Source: Linnemannia elongata (taxonomy: Eukaryota > Mortierellomycota > Mortierellomycetes > Mortierellales > Mortierellaceae). From it: 64,000 nt of DNA. The translations under genes were made by a program, and so were the position numbers. Positions 1 through 13,199 of this stretch are shown here, piece after piece. Each line of letters starts with the position of its first letter. Position 1 is the first letter of the stretch. Location: the NCBI GenBank assembly GCA_036320915.1, contig JAXBDG010000021.1:62001-126000 (forward strand), read 5' to 3'. A model generated the notes under the pieces. It did no database searches. It was not told the origin of the DNA and worked only from the letters and a program-made list of their open reading frames with translations.

Positions 1-3000
1 TAGAGATTCTGGAGATGAAGGCTTTGGTAGTGGCGGTGGTGGTGTCATCCAAGGTGCCCAATGGACCCGACAAGAGGTAAACAAACCACTGCTACATTTT
101 TTGTGCGATGAGAAAAAACTTTTTCTGTTTTTGTCCCCCATGCGGGCATCCTTCCCTTTTCTTTATTCATTGCTCACGAGCAAACGAGCGGCACAAATAC
201 CATCGGCATTGGGAAATGGGAAAAAAGGCACGAGGTACTTGCTCGTGGCTACAACGTGTCCTCCATTCTGTTTTCCCTTTTTAACAGTGGCGTGGCAATG
301 TTTACTATTGATCTACTTTTCCAGGGGGGAAAACAAAAGTAGACTATCACACGCATTTTTCTATGCTCATGGAGATACTTTCTCTTTTCTTTTGTGCTAA
401 CCGTTTTATGAACGGAACGACATATCCCCCACCCCCATGAGATTTTCTTTTTTTTCAATTGCTGTTTTGTATATATCCTTTTAGTGTGATGGATACGCGT
501 GGGTGGGTGAAGGGAGGAGTAGGTGGTTTGAAAGCAAAAAATAGGTCATTTGCTCTTTTACTCATTCCTCGTTGGGGGGGAGGGGGTCATAAAGCCACAA
601 AGGAGGCAGAGGGAGAGAATATAGATGTGAATGAGCGAGAGAAAATAGTAAAGGAAGGAGAAGGAGGAGAGAGCATTGACATTTTCAACGCCAAAAGGGG
701 ATGAAGACCTCCCTTTCTTGCCTTGCCACAGCAAGAAGTAACAAGAACAAGAGAAAGAGAGAGAGAGCGATTGACGGTACTCCTCCTTCCCTTCCCCATC
801 TCTTGGAAACCCCCCCTCCTTCCTATCCCTCTTCTCAACATGAAAGACGTATATGCAAGGTCTTTCAGTGAGGAGTTGTGGTAAAAATGTCGCGGGTGGT
901 TTTTTGTTTGTGGATGTTCTTGTTTATTTGATTTTGTTTTCAGTTCGGCATTCATTTGAAAGAGGTTTTAACTAGCAGGATTGATAAACCATTATGATGA
1001 AGGAAGAGTGACAAGGAGGAAGAGAAAACGAGACGAAAAAGAAGGAGATAGTCAATCAGGGAAGAAGGGGGTGAGGAGGAAGAAGAGGGGATGGAAAGGT
1101 GGGTAGGATGAGAAGGACAGGAGCATTGAATGATGATGACCCTGAATTTGCGTTTTCTCCCTTTTGACATCCTCCTACTCCACTCTTCTCTTCTTTGTCT
1201 TGACCCCTTACGTTTTGTGAATGGTGTTGTGTGTGTGTTGCCTTTGAAAGGAGAGGATGGATAGAAGGGGGTAAGATGGGGGAGGCTGGTATTTCATGCT
1301 GGGCGTGTGGATGTAACAAAAAAATGAACGAAGGAAACAAGGGAACGAGTTAGGAATGCTCCTTTTTTTTATTATTTTATTTTTCGTTCATCAACTGAAG
1401 GATCCCTTTCTTCTTTCTTTTGGTCTTTTGCTTGTCTTCCTTTCATTCTTCCTTCACTCACCTACCCCCCTTTCTAAACCCTGTCCGATACACTATTGTC
1501 ACTGTCAATTGCTCAATCTTCCCTCCATTTCCTTCACTTCTTTTGCGACCACCCACCCTTCCTACTTTCCTTCGAGTCGTTCCGTTTGTATGTGTGACAC
1601 ACACCACCCTCTTTTTCATTTTGCCCGCTCTCTTTTTTTTTTGTTCCCCATGGTTCATTCTCCAATGAATTTCGACTTCTGAGCCGAGGAGCGAGGACAC
1701 TTTTTTTGTTGTGACAATTGGGGACTGAAGAGAACGAAGACGGAGAACAACAAGAGTAATGAAGACAAGAGAAAGAGAAAGGAGAGCTGTACTGATGTGA
1801 ACAACCATGATCCGTACCCAAACACACACGCACACCCCCCTTTGGTGTCGAAGCTGGCAGTCAGTTGACTTGAGCCAGTCACATCGGCCATCGTTCGTGT
1901 TCGCTCCGAGATATGTGGCCCATGGGTTTTTTTTTCTTTTCCTTCTTTTGATTTTTTTTCCGTTCCTTCCTTTCGTTACTGTTCTCTTTCTTCTTCTTCT
2001 TCTTCTTCTTCTTTGTCTTTGTCTTCATCTCTCCTTCTCTCTTTCAGCGTGTCATCATCATCATCATCCTTCACGCCCCTCTGTACATATCCCCGCTCCC
2101 TTCTACTCTGAATTATCTCAATCAACATCAGCACCATTATCGCAACAACACTCTCAACCGACAACGGATATCATTCCCCAACCATCCTTCCTTCTCACCC
2201 CTGTCACCATCCTCTCCTTCACTTTTATTCCCTTGAACAATCTCACGACACGGCACATAAACACATAAACACATTCACACACACACATACCCAACCTCTT
2301 CTTTCTCTTCTTTCTCTACTCCTCTTCTTGTTATTATCTTTTGCCCTCCTTTTCAAACGGATACGCACCATCAATCGTCAACTGTAAATATCCTTTTTTT
2401 TCCTTGCTCCTCCTCTGTCTCTTGCCCACCCTCATTCATACTCACACACACACCCCCTGCAACAATATCGCATCGCATCGCATCTCAGAATCGCTCAACT
2501 GACTCTTATTGACCCTGTGCGTGTGTTCGTGCATGGACCCCCCTCGCCCGCTCTCTTTTCTGTTTTCACTTTTTACCGATTTGTTCACACTTTTTTTTCT
2601 GTTGCCGCTATCGCAACTGCTCCTTCTAAAGTCAGCCCCCCCCCCACCAAAAACATCCCCCCGTAACCCAAACACCCATCCATTCGTTTACAAGTGCAAG
2701 GTGAACAAAAATCACATTACTAACCCCATGACCTATTCTCTCTTCTTTTTCTATTTCTTGCTCTTGCACATGTACGTACCATTCTTCCCATCCATCTATT
2801 TTCTTCTCCATCTCCCCCCGGTGACCTATCTACCTGACATCACCAGGACATATTACTTCGTGAGGCTGTTGTCAAGTTCAACGGTAAAGCCTGGAAGAGA
2901 ATAGCCGAATACTGTTTTCCTGACGGATCCCGAGACAAAGATCAGTGTCTGCAACGGTGGAGAATGATTTCTAAGCCAAGGTCGATCAAGGGTCCATGGA

Positions 3001-6000
3001 CCCCCGAAGTAAGCTCGTCTATTTCGTATTTATTTTACTTTATTATATTCACACGGTTATTGGTTTTATTGCGCATGCAATTAGATAACTAACAACACCG
3101 AACTCACTCTTGTCCTGCTAACATCCAACACGAAATATAATAGGAGGATCGCCAGCTGAGGATGCTGGTGAATGAGTTGGGTGCAGAAAAGTGGGTGTTG
3201 ATTGCCAGCCGACTTGGATCTCGTACCGGAAAGCAATGCCGAGAGCGTTGGCACAACCACCTTGACCCCAAAAGTAAGTTTTCTTTTTTTTTGATCATGG
3301 TCATCCATCATCACCAATGCTATCAATCACCTATCGCATTGAAGTCTATCCCCATATATTACAAACCAGTCGACTTCTTTATCACCATCCATCGCCATCA
3401 TCCATCATCCATCATCATCCCCTTCAATACTGCTCATCCCCCTTGCTTTATACATCCACAGATACATCCCTTTCCACTTCAAGAAATACGCCCATGCCCT
3501 TCCTTTTGTTTTTGTATTTTTTAGGGGGCTAAATGCTATGGGCGAGAGAAGAAAAGCAAAAGGGCTCAACCTTACTTAACATCGCATCCCTTCTCTCTAC
3601 CAACGCACATGCACACAAACACATACATCCCCCCTTCTCACTCCACCCACTCAATTGGCAATTCATCATCACCCCCTCCAGCCAGCACATGCTTTCAACG
3701 TGGACTTGCACAATACAAATACAATCATCACACATACACTAACACTCATACTTTGTTGTCTCACTCTTACTAATATCTGTTACACCCCTCTCTAATAGTT
3801 GACAAGTCCCCCTTCACAGCAAAAGAGGACGAGCTGATTTTCAAGCTATTTGCACAGTTCGGGTCCAAATGGGCCGAGATGTCCAAGCTGATGCCTGGCC
3901 GTCCCGACAACGCCATCAAGAACCACTTCAACACATCCATGCAGCGCAAGCGCAGAAGACTTTCCCTCCAAGACCCATCAGGTAAGCAAACCTATTCCAA
4001 ACAAAAGCAACACAAACAAGCAAACAAGCAAACAAGGAAACAAGCAACCAAACAAAAACAAAAACTGCCAACGTTCCAATTGGTTGCATACTCTTCCCCC
4101 CACCGCCGCGTTTGCATTTTTTTTTGTTACCTTATTGCCTTATCACATTTACTCACTCGATCGCTTTTTTTTTTTTCTCTCTTTTTCACTGGGACCATCC
4201 CCCAACCACACCCCCTTCCCCATCCCTTTTTTCATTCGTTATGGGCTGTTGCGCTTTTTTTTTTTTTATCTTAACGAACGGGCAAAATTTTTACCATAGA
4301 GCTTCAGATGAAAGGCGAGCACGGGCCTTCGAACGGTGCGGTTTCCCCACCGTTAGCCTCGCCCACCTCCGCAACGTCTCCTTCCGTCGCGCGGCATAAC
4401 CGATTTGATCCTTATGGTAAGTCAATGAGAGCCTCCCTCTTTTTTGCATGTCTCAACAATCGCAGTTCAGCTCAGGCTGCTTGATAGGAAGCGAAAGGGG
4501 GTGAAAATGAATTAGGGGGTAAAAAAAACCACCAAAAAAGCAACAACTCATACACATTCAATGGTGATACCATGACCAATCATGTATTCATGTTTACTTT
4601 ATTTTCACTTTGGCCTTTTTTAGAACGGAGACACTCCATGCCATCCTTAGAGTTCTCGCCCAAAGCATACAACCACCACCATCACCATCCACACCATCAC
4701 CACAGCGGGTCGCGTGATTACTCGGGAGAAGGCAGTGCACACCCATACCATCAACCACCTCCACCACCACCACATCATCACCTTCCTCAGCAGCAGCAGC
4801 AACAACAACAACAACAACAACATCCCAATGGCCCTGGACAAGGACCATACCCCAGGACTATTCCAACTCCACCCAAGACTCCTGACACCAAAGGTCCACT
4901 TAAGTTTGCCGCCAGTATGTCACGATCAATCTCACTGGGCTCTTCTGACCGGATGGGCATGCCAGCCCCAGGAGGAGGAGCAAGCGCGAACGGAGGACAC
5001 CCACACCACCATCACCAGCACTCGCAATCACTATCCCACAGCGGGCCTGTTAGACCCAACCTTCCAGGAATCTCATCTCTGCACAGCCCTCCACCACCAC
5101 CTCAGCCTCTGCACACTGGTAACAACCATGGCCACCACCTGTACTGTACCTCGACCATGGCTGCCATGGTTCCCCCTTCCTCCTCGACCACAGCCTCTCT
5201 TGCGTCGCCATCATCATCTTCGTCGTCTACACCTCCGTCCGCTGTTTTAATGGCCAGGTCATCATCTGCCATGGGTATCTCGAACGAGCCTTCGCCTTTC
5301 TACAACAGGAATCCCAGGGATGGACCTTTCAATCCCAACCAACAGCAACAACAGCAGCGACCAGGATTCCCTCGACCTAACATCGCTCGTCATGAGTCGA
5401 CAGGAGGCGGTTCGGGTCGGTTCGTTCGCGGTCACGAGCATCATCGTTCACTGGATATTGACCCATTCTCGGCTCTGGCAGAGTTGGCCAACTTGGCCGA
5501 CCAGCAGCGTCAGGCCCCCGGCAGTGGCTCTCCCACCTCTAACAACAACGGGTCTGTGACGGCTACCAGCAGCAACCACCATGGTGCTACAACAGTCGTC
5601 GTTCAGAGCAGTGAGGACAATGATGAGGACAACAACGGTCATCTTCATCACCACAAACAACACCATCATCAACGCCATCAGCGACGAGGAAGCCAGGGAG
5701 GTAGTGGAGGCGAGTCGATGTCGAGATCAGGATCAGGATCATCGGTTGACGGACCAGACGTGGAGGACGTTGAGGATGCAGTGATCAAGACCATGATCGA
5801 GCGACCCCTTGTACATACGCCTACGCCCACCCAGGGTCCACCCGCACCTGGTCCCTTGGCACGACGATTTTCGACACTTGGACATGTCAAGGAGGAGGAA
5901 CACGGTGAAGAGGGTGAGGAGCATCAGCATCAGCACTCGTACCATATTGATCCCCGCATCAACAACACCACCGGCCCCACTCAAGGCACCTTGGGTAACA

Positions 6001-6398
6001 GCAAGAGCTATAGTGGGCATGGCGGCAGCCGGGATATGTCGTCGTCGATGATGGGATACCGTTCCAAGCGATTCTCGATGGATTTCTCGACTACGTCTGA
6101 CCTTGCCTCGGATGGTGATGAGGACGATGATGATATGGTGGTCGATGGAGCCGAAGGAGCACACTACTACCAGGAACAACAACAACAACAACCCCAGCAC
6201 TCTCACTATAACCAGCAACAATACCAGCAACAGCAGCAATATCGCTACCCTGCCAAGCAACAAGAGGCGTCGTCTTCTTCGTCCCCGACATCCCCTGGAC
6301 CCAGCGCGGCGTACCTGTCGATGAGGCGTGGATCTGTACGAGAACTTATGGCGATTAACCATCTTTGTCTGAGCTCTGAAGAAGTCGAGCGGTGTTGA
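1..6398 (+). CDS. Three-repeat (R1R2R3) Myb transcription factor, 5' partial
   Basis: Predicted exons are <2-76, 2847-3008, 3144-3273, 3799-3981, 4300-4416 and 4624-6398, all in phase; about 813 residues are visible. Three Myb repeats stand in a row. R1 begins in exon 1 with WTRQE and continues in exon 2 with DILLREAV, WKRIAEY and CLQRW. R2 is KGPWTPE/EDRQL through KQCRERWHNHL. R3 runs from SPFTAKEDE to NAIKNHFNTSMQRKRR. This is the DNA-binding layout of animal c-Myb and of fungal and plant three-repeat Myb proteins, so a nuclear sequence-specific DNA-binding role is expected. In R3 the first and third of the usual three Trp are Phe. The last exon (about 590 residues) is low complexity: His runs, an 11-Gln run, Ser/Pro-rich stretches and acidic patches, typical of a disordered regulatory tail. 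The N-terminus lies outside the window. The first intron is unusually long. Confidence 0.9.
77..2846 (+). other. Very long first intron of the Myb gene (2,770 bp)
   Basis: It starts gtaaac after WTRQE and ends ...caccag before DILLREAV, phase 0. The two halves rebuild the conserved start of Myb repeat 1, which argues that this is one intron and not two genes. The inside has no convincing exon on either strand. It is strongly strand-biased: purine-rich up to about 1.3 kb, then pyrimidine-rich to the acceptor, with a CTT microsatellite at 1988-2013. Confidence 0.75.
1988..2013. repeat. CTT trinucleotide microsatellite
   Basis: About eight TTC/CTT units, inside the first Myb intron. Confidence 0.9.
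4788..4820 (+). repeat. CAG/CAA run encoding 11 glutamines
   Basis: In-frame CAG then CAA codons in the last Myb exon, directly after a His/Pro-rich stretch. Mixed codons suggest some selection on the Gln tract or an old, interrupted expansion. Confidence 0.9.
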
Positions 6399-8275
6399 GC
6401 TTGACCTCCCATTGTCAAGTCTTCATTTCTCGTAAATCTTCCCCTTTCCTTTATTCCCCCAACACCTGTATAGTTTTTTTTCTTTTTTTTTTTGTTTAGC
6501 ATACTTGAGCACCTCTTTTTTTCTATCCGCTCATCTTTTGATTATCTTACCCTCTTTCTTCTTCACACAATATCAAGAACATCAACAACAACAACAAGTA
6601 AACCATTGCTTCCTTTTTCGTCTCATACTCACTCTTATCATTTATGGCATTTGTTAGCATTCGCGACATTATGTTCAATTTGGTGGCAACGTGATGCTGC
6701 GCTAATTCATCAGATCATCTCAGTCTAACACGACCTCGCGTTCTGATTTAAGCTCCAACGCCGACTCCGGCAGGCGGACTTTTATTTTCGTTGGCGTTTG
6801 TGTTATTTTTCCGGCGTTCCTCTTTTACGTTTGACCATGACGGAGAAGGTGGAGGTTAATGATATCCCATTGTCAATCCAAAGTGTCCCTCTTCCTTCGC
6901 TTGTTTAAAATTCTTGGCGATAAGAACCCTCCAGCTGCGCTATTGTTCTTTTTCCGGTCTGTCAAAAAGTCAACAACCTATATACGCGTCTACTTGACCA
7001 TGGAGTGCCCACTCAAGTCGTGGTGAATTCAAACCTCCTTCACGTTTGCACTCTCTGTGCGTTGCACTTCCCATACTTGTGACTTTCCACGTTTAATCAT
7101 CGCGTCTAAGGAAACGAGTAACAAAAGCGAGTAAGACATTAGTGGCACCCTCGGAGTGGTTGGTGCTCTTCAACATGAGTGGATGGTTCGGGATTTATGC
7201 TTTCCCGTATTTGGTGAACCTCTCAGGTCATCGAGGTCTTAAACGCGTTATGCACGGAAAATTAAAGGAGACGAACGTCAGCATCAGAATTTTTTCTACC
7301 TCTTACTCTTTTCATTTTCAATTCCTAATACCCGCCGCTACTCACCACAAGCTCGAAGAAGACAAAGAGCACACTGAAGATCCTTTGCAATTATAGACCC
7401 AGCTTAGAGTGATGCACTGCGGAATATAAACATGCTGAAAAAGGCAATAAATGGCTTTTCATGTTTGGTTGTTTGTTGCTGTTTTCATTGTAAGAGAGCG
7501 TAAGAAAGTGCTGCTGCGTAAAAGGCGTATTCATTTTCCCGGTGAATTGGCACTCATCTGAGTTCAATTGCAGCGATGAAAGGGGGTGAAGGGATGAATT
7601 GAGTGATCTGGGGGTGATGATGGGATGACAGAGAAAGTTAAGAAAGGGGAGGAGGGAAGGAGAAGTGTTGTGTGCGCCGTTGTCCAGACGGCGTGGTTTT
7701 TTTTTTTTTTTGCTTCTGTGAATCTGCGCAGACGCAGAACTTATTTTTTTGAGTGTTTAATTGGACGACAATGTTGCTTATTTGAAGGAAGTGAGAGTTT
7801 TGTTGTGTCCACCGCGTTCAATATTTTCCCGCTTGCGCACTGTGACACTAAAACGGGAGAGAAGGGCCTTACCGTACAGAGGGTGGTGAAGGAAGGAAGG
7901 ATAATGGGGATAAGGTGCGGGTGGCTGGTGGGTGGTTGCTGAGGATGATTACAAACCCAATGGCATTCAGCGTGGGTGCAGTCAACAACAAAAACAAACA
8001 TCAAGAGAAGAGAGAGAAGAACGCGCACAAAAAATATAAAAGATGGCCCATTCCCTCCTGCTCTCTCGACTTTCAACCGACATCATTCTCCGCGCACACA
8101 AAGCAGTTCATCACTCCCCTCTCACTCCCTTGTCTTGCTCCCTTCATCTTTCGATCCTGTGCTACTGCTCTTCTTCCTCTTTCTTCATTTCCCCTTCCCC
8201 TGTATTCATATTAATACCCTTGTCTTCATTCATCGGCTCAGCTATTTGACTGAACAATTGGCCCTTCTTTCAATT
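6399..8275. other. Intergenic, Myb to first MFS gene
   Basis: Contains the Myb 3' UTR (T-rich just after the stop) and the MFS promoter. Short ORFs such as 7142-7396 have no recognisable motif. A TATA-like box lies at 8035-8040. Confidence 0.7.
8035..8040 (+). promoter_or_regulatory. TATA box of the first MFS gene
   Basis: TATAAA in the context aaaatataaaagatggccc, about 236 bp before the predicted ATG. Nearly the same context sits before the second MFS paralogue, which supports a conserved core promoter. Confidence 0.55.
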
Positions 8276-10202
8276 ATGGCTCAACAACCCCAGTCATCTC
8301 TCCCCTCGAACACATCCACGATGGTCCAAATCAATCAACCATCCACCGACAAGATCCTTGTCCCATCTACCTCCCCATCTTCCTCTTTGTCACAACAAGC
8401 AAATACTCCTGCCCCTATATCAACGGACCCAAAGGGTCTCAAGGATATTGATCGTATCCGCCTTAAGCTGAGGCCTGCCCTTCTTTACGTGGTCTCCACT
8501 GCCCAATTCTTTGACATCGGTTAGTCATCATTCCCTTTTTTTTGCACCAAAGAATTTTTTGTTTATTCGGGAGGCACATTGACCAATGATGAATCGGGAA
8601 AGTCAGGCATTAACACCCCTTATTCAATTGCGTTTATTGCCATTAGTCAATGGCGCATCGGTGTCAGTAGCGATTCTCCCGATTGCGCAAGATCTCAACT
8701 TCACAGTGACAGAGGTTCTCTGGATCCTCAACGCCTACACTATCACATTCGCCGGTCTCCTCCTCCTCTCTGGCCGACTCGGCGATCTCTTTGGTCACCG
8801 GAGAATGTTCATGTTTGGACTCTTCTGGTTCGCCCTCTGGGCCTTGGTCGTCTCCTTCTCAACGTCCCCCATCATGTTCATCCTCTCTCGCGCCCTCCAG
8901 GGTATGGGCGCTGCCAGTACTATCCCTACAGCCATGGCCCTCATTGCGACCAACTACCCCGTTGGGCCTGAACGGACCAAAGCTTTTTCGATTTTCGGAG
9001 CCTTTGGCGGTCTGGGTGCTGTCACGGGAATCCTTCTAGCTGGTGGTTTGATTGCCAGTATTGGATGGCAGTGGATTTTCCGGATCTCGGCCATTGCGGC
9101 CTTCATCCTGCTGGCGATCAGCTTCTTTGTCATCCCCTTGACACCGCCCAAGGCCGAGAAGCCCAAGGTTGATTTCTTGGGTGCTTTTACGGCCACGCTC
9201 GGTGTTACTGGCATTGTTTATTATATCTCGACGGGTGTGGAGTATGGATGGGGAAGTGCCAAGACGATCCCAGTGTTTGTGGTGGCGATTATCCTAGTGG
9301 TATCGTTCGTGTTTATCGAGTCCCGTGTTCACCACCCGTTGATGCCCCTCCGAATCTGGAAAGTCAAGTCCTTCACGACCTCAGTCGCCCTTGCGTTCGT
9401 GTCTATGGCCAAATTCCAAGGAGTCATTTACTACGCCAACATGACCTTCCAAGAAGTCTACCAATGGACAGCCATCAAAACTGCCCTCGGTTTCCTGGTC
9501 CACTCCCTCCTTGCTGTGGTTGTCTTTGGGATTTTGGGCCGAACCCTACCTCGTCTGCCATTGAAACCGTTGATTTTGACAGGATTCCTGCTCCGTTGTG
9601 TGACGGCGTTGATGTTTTCGTTCGTGAATGAGAATACGTCCTACTGGGCTCTCCCCTTCCCAGCGTTCATTATCCACATCTTTGGAGTCGGTCTCTCTCT
9701 CCTCCCGATCCAGATCACAGCTGTCCGGGATGCCGAGAACAAGGACCAAGGTCTCGTCGGCGCGCTCTACAACACGGGTCTTCAACTCGGTGCGCCCTTT
9801 GGTATCGCGATCCTAAACGTGATTGCAATTTCGACCAACGGCAACAGCACTGGTGCAGTGAGAGGAGGACCGGCGTTGATGAAGGGATTCCGGAACGCGT
9901 TCTATGCAATGATCGCCATGGGCTTGTTCGGGTTCTTCTTGGCACTGGTCATCCTCCCCTGGGACAAACCTGTTCGTCCTGCGGTCAAGAAGGGCGACAA
10001 GGTCGAGGTAGAGCCCTCAGAGTTGGAAATTGGAACGATTGATGAGCTTGGGAGGGTGATGGATGAGAGTGGCTCTGCGGGTGGTGAGAAGGAAGAGGTT
10101 TTGGGTTCTGAGGTTGTTGGTGAACCTGTTGCTGCGGGTAGACGTGGTGGGGATAGCGATTCGAGTACTATTGGAAGCCTTGATAAGTTGGGAAAGGCGT
10201 AG
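8276..10202 (+). CDS. MFS transporter, DHA2-like (copy 1)
   Basis: Exons 8276-8519 and 8647-10202, one 127 bp intron, 599 residues. The protein has a polar 65-residue N-terminus and then hydrophobic segments consistent with the 14-helix drug:H+ antiporter-2 type. MFS landmarks include the motif A-like loop GRLGDLFGHRR after the second helix and WILNAYTITFAGLLL. Likely a plasma- or vacuolar-membrane exporter of small molecules; the substrate cannot be read from sequence. The C-terminal tail is acidic and polar. The gene directly downstream is a close paralogue with its intron at the same codon (after FFDI), so the pair arose by tandem duplication. This copy has a longer N-terminus than copy 2. 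The start was chosen as the first ATG of the exon that splices in frame into the core. Confidence 0.9.
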
Positions 10203-11501
10203 GTTATGATTCTTTCGTTGCCACATCAGTTATTTTACTGTAGCATTCGACAAATACCCTTTAATACATACCATTATGAAAATGATGCGAGCGTCGGTGC
10301 TGGCGATCATTGTTGACTCCAAAAAGGGATATGGATTGGCGGAATAGAAAAAAAAAATAGTGCGATGAGAATGGGGCAAACGGATGATCATTTTGACGCT
10401 ATCGGGATGCTCATCCAGGCCCAGATGATGAAACGTATCTGTTGTCCTATTTGTGGTGCATGCATGATGTTCGATGGACGAAGGCGTCATTTTTTGACCT
10501 GTCATTGGAAAAAAAAAATGAGAAAAGGTCTAGGAGGGGTGTTTTGGTTGGAGTTGCTGACGCATTTGGTACCCATCTGGTAATCCGCAATTCGACATAG
10601 CCGCATGGTTTCACATTCAGTCAAAACCTCAAGCACGATATGAGCAAAGAAGAAAAGGAACGAAAAGAGAGGGTCCAGACTCGGAGCTCATTGGCGTAAC
10701 TTATGTCATTTCACTTTCTCGGAGGACAAGACAGCCATGTCCTAATATAGTGAGCAATGCTGCTTTTTTTCTTTGTTTTTGACAGGTCTTTGCGCAGAGC
10801 TGTGATAAAGGATGGCACTTCCCTATTGGTGTTTGCGTGACCATGCTTCAATTTTCATTTTCCTTCGTTTCCATTCTTTCTCTTTCCACCCTATGTTCCC
10901 TATGCTCCAGTCTAACCATGAAATAAACAAACAAACAAACAAACAGACAAACAAAGGAAGGCGCTGAGTAATCTTGCCTGTCTGCTTGTCAGAACTGCCT
11001 GTCAGAACTGCGCAAAAAAAAGAAAACGTAGAGTTTTTCTTCGGGATACATTGGAGCTTTTTGTTTGCATTTGGCTCACTCCTCCATCCCTGGTAAGGTA
11101 CACAACCTGGAAGGTACTCACCTTGTCAAAAGTCAAAGGGGCGATGTCGTTTGACAGTTGGTGTTGGTGGGAGGGATGAATAGGTTGGGGCGGTGATTGT
11201 ACGTGGGTGAGAAGAGGGAACGTGTTTGACAGGGTTTTGGTCCGGAATATATGTTTTACATGAACTTTGACAATTGCTTTGCTTCTGATCGAGGGATGAA
11301 ATGAAGTAAATATCTGGTTGGCGTTCGTGGGCATGGTTGCCAAAATATATAAAAGGCCATGGTCAAATCGAGTGCAAGAGAACAAACAAGACAAAGCAAC
11401 AACAGCAGCTAAAACGTCAACCCTATTAGGTGTTATCATTCTGCGCCGCCAACTCACTTCCATATATCCTCACCTACCTACACTTTCACCTCCTCTTGAA
11501 A
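10203..11501. other. Intergenic between the MFS paralogues
   Basis: 1.3 kb with no convincing gene. It has an aaac tandem run near 10925-10955 and a TATA-like box at 11346-11354 close to the second copy. Confidence 0.65.
11346..11354 (+). promoter_or_regulatory. TATA box of the second MFS gene
   Basis: TATATAAAA, 148 bp before the predicted ATG, in the context aaaatatataaaaggccatgg, which resembles the sequence upstream of the first copy. Confidence 0.6.
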
Positions 11502-13199
11502 ATGACTCAATCACCCACTTCTTCATCAGCGACGCCGACTGTCCCTAAGGACCTGGAGGGTATCGATCGCCTGCGCCAGAAGCTGAAGCCAGCTCTCCTC
11601 TATGTCGTCTCCACCGCCCAATTCTTCGATATCGGTATGTACCTTTTGAACTGCTTATCGTCAAACCAATGCTACACTAGTGAATGTGTCATGTACCACA
11701 CATGTTAAACCAGTATCCATCTTTTTTTTTCATCTATAGTCAACGGTGCGTCGGTTTCGGTGGCCATCCTTCCAATCGCTCAAGATCTTGCCTTTTCGGT
11801 GACAGAGGTGCTTTGGATCCTGAACGCCTATACCATCACCTTTGCCGGTCTGCTTCTCCTCTGCGGTCGACTCGGCGACCTATTCGGGCACAGGAGAATG
11901 TTCATGTTCGGTTTGTCCTGGTTCGCCCTCTGGGCACTCGTCGTCTCATTCTCAACATCTCCAATCATGTTCATCATGGCCCGTGCATTTCAGGGTCTTG
12001 GCGCCGCCTGTACCGTCCCCTCGGCTATGGCTCTCATTGCGATCAACTACCCCGCCGGCCCCGAGCGAACCAAGGCTTTCGGCATCTTTGGCATCTTTGG
12101 CGGGCTTGGCGGCATTACCGGGATCCTACTCGCTGGTGGACTGATTGCAAGTATTGGATGGCAGTGGATTTTCCGGATCTCTGCCATTGCGGCCTTCATC
12201 CTGTTGGCAATCAGCTTCTTTGTCATCCCCTTGACTCCCCCCAAGGCTGAGAAGCCCAAGGTTGATTTTCTAGGAGCTGTTACTGTTACTCTAGGTGTCA
12301 CCGGTATCGTCTACTACATCTCGACAGGCATCGACTACGGCTGGGCAAACGGCAAGACCTTGCCGGTCCTCATCCTAGCATTGCTCTTCCTCGTCTCTTT
12401 CATCTTTATCGAGGGTCGTGTCCAAGCCCCGATTATGCCCCTCCGAATCTGGAACGTCTCCTCCTTCTCGACCGCCATCATTCTCGCCTTTGTCTCCATG
12501 GCCAAATCTCAAGGTGTCATTTACTACTCTAACATGATCTTCCAGGAAGTCTACCAATGGACAGCCCTTCAAACTGCCCTCGGGTTCCTGGTCCATGCCC
12601 TCTCAGCCGTAGTTGTTTTTGGTGGACTTGGCCGGATCCTTCCTCGTCTGCCATTAAAGCCGCTGATCATGGCCGGGTTCCTGATCCGGTGCGTCACGGC
12701 GCTGATGTTCTCATTCGTCAACGAGCATACCTCCTACTGGGCGATCCCGTTTCCTGCGTTCATTCTCCACGTCCTTGGCATGGGCTTCACTCTCCTGCCC
12801 GTCCAGATCACAGCCGTCCGTGACGCGGAGAACAAGGACCAAGGCCTCGTCGGTGCACTCTACAACACTGGTCTCCAACTCGGCGCGCCCTTCGGAATTG
12901 CGATCCTTAATGTAATTTCCATCTCAACTAACGGTAACAGTACTGGTTCGGTAAGAGGCGGGCCGGCGTTGATGAAGGGGTTCCGAAACGCCTTCTATGC
13001 AATGATTGCGATGGGATTGCTTGGCTTCTTCTTGGCCTGGGCGATCTTGCCTTGGGATAAGCCTATGCGTTCTGCTGCTGCTGTCAAGAAGAGTGACAAG
13101 GTTGAAGTCGAGCCCTCAGAGCTAGAGAGCAGTGGTGGCGGACTTAATGAGATTGCGGCGGGCGGCCCTGCCGACAAGGAGGAGGTATTGGCGCGCTGA
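11502..13199 (+). CDS. MFS transporter, DHA2-like (copy 2)
   Basis: Exons 11502-11634 and 11740-13199, intron 105 bp, 530 residues. It is a close paralogue of copy 1: the same GRLGDLFGHRR loop, the same IASIGWQWIFRISAIAAF stretch, and long identical runs in the last third. Differences concentrate in the N-terminus (about 37 residues shorter) and the polar C-tail. It should be a proton-driven multi-pass exporter. Two retained, intact copies may mean dosage or differing substrates. The intron sits at the identical position but its sequence and length have diverged from copy 1. Confidence 0.9.

Noticed and set aside
980..1140. ATGATGA words resembling snoRNA C boxes in the long Myb intron
   Set aside because: No D box (CTGA) at proper spacing with a terminal stem could be found.
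7142..7396. 84-codon + ORF before the first MFS gene
   Set aside because: No motif and no splice partners; lies in a spacer.
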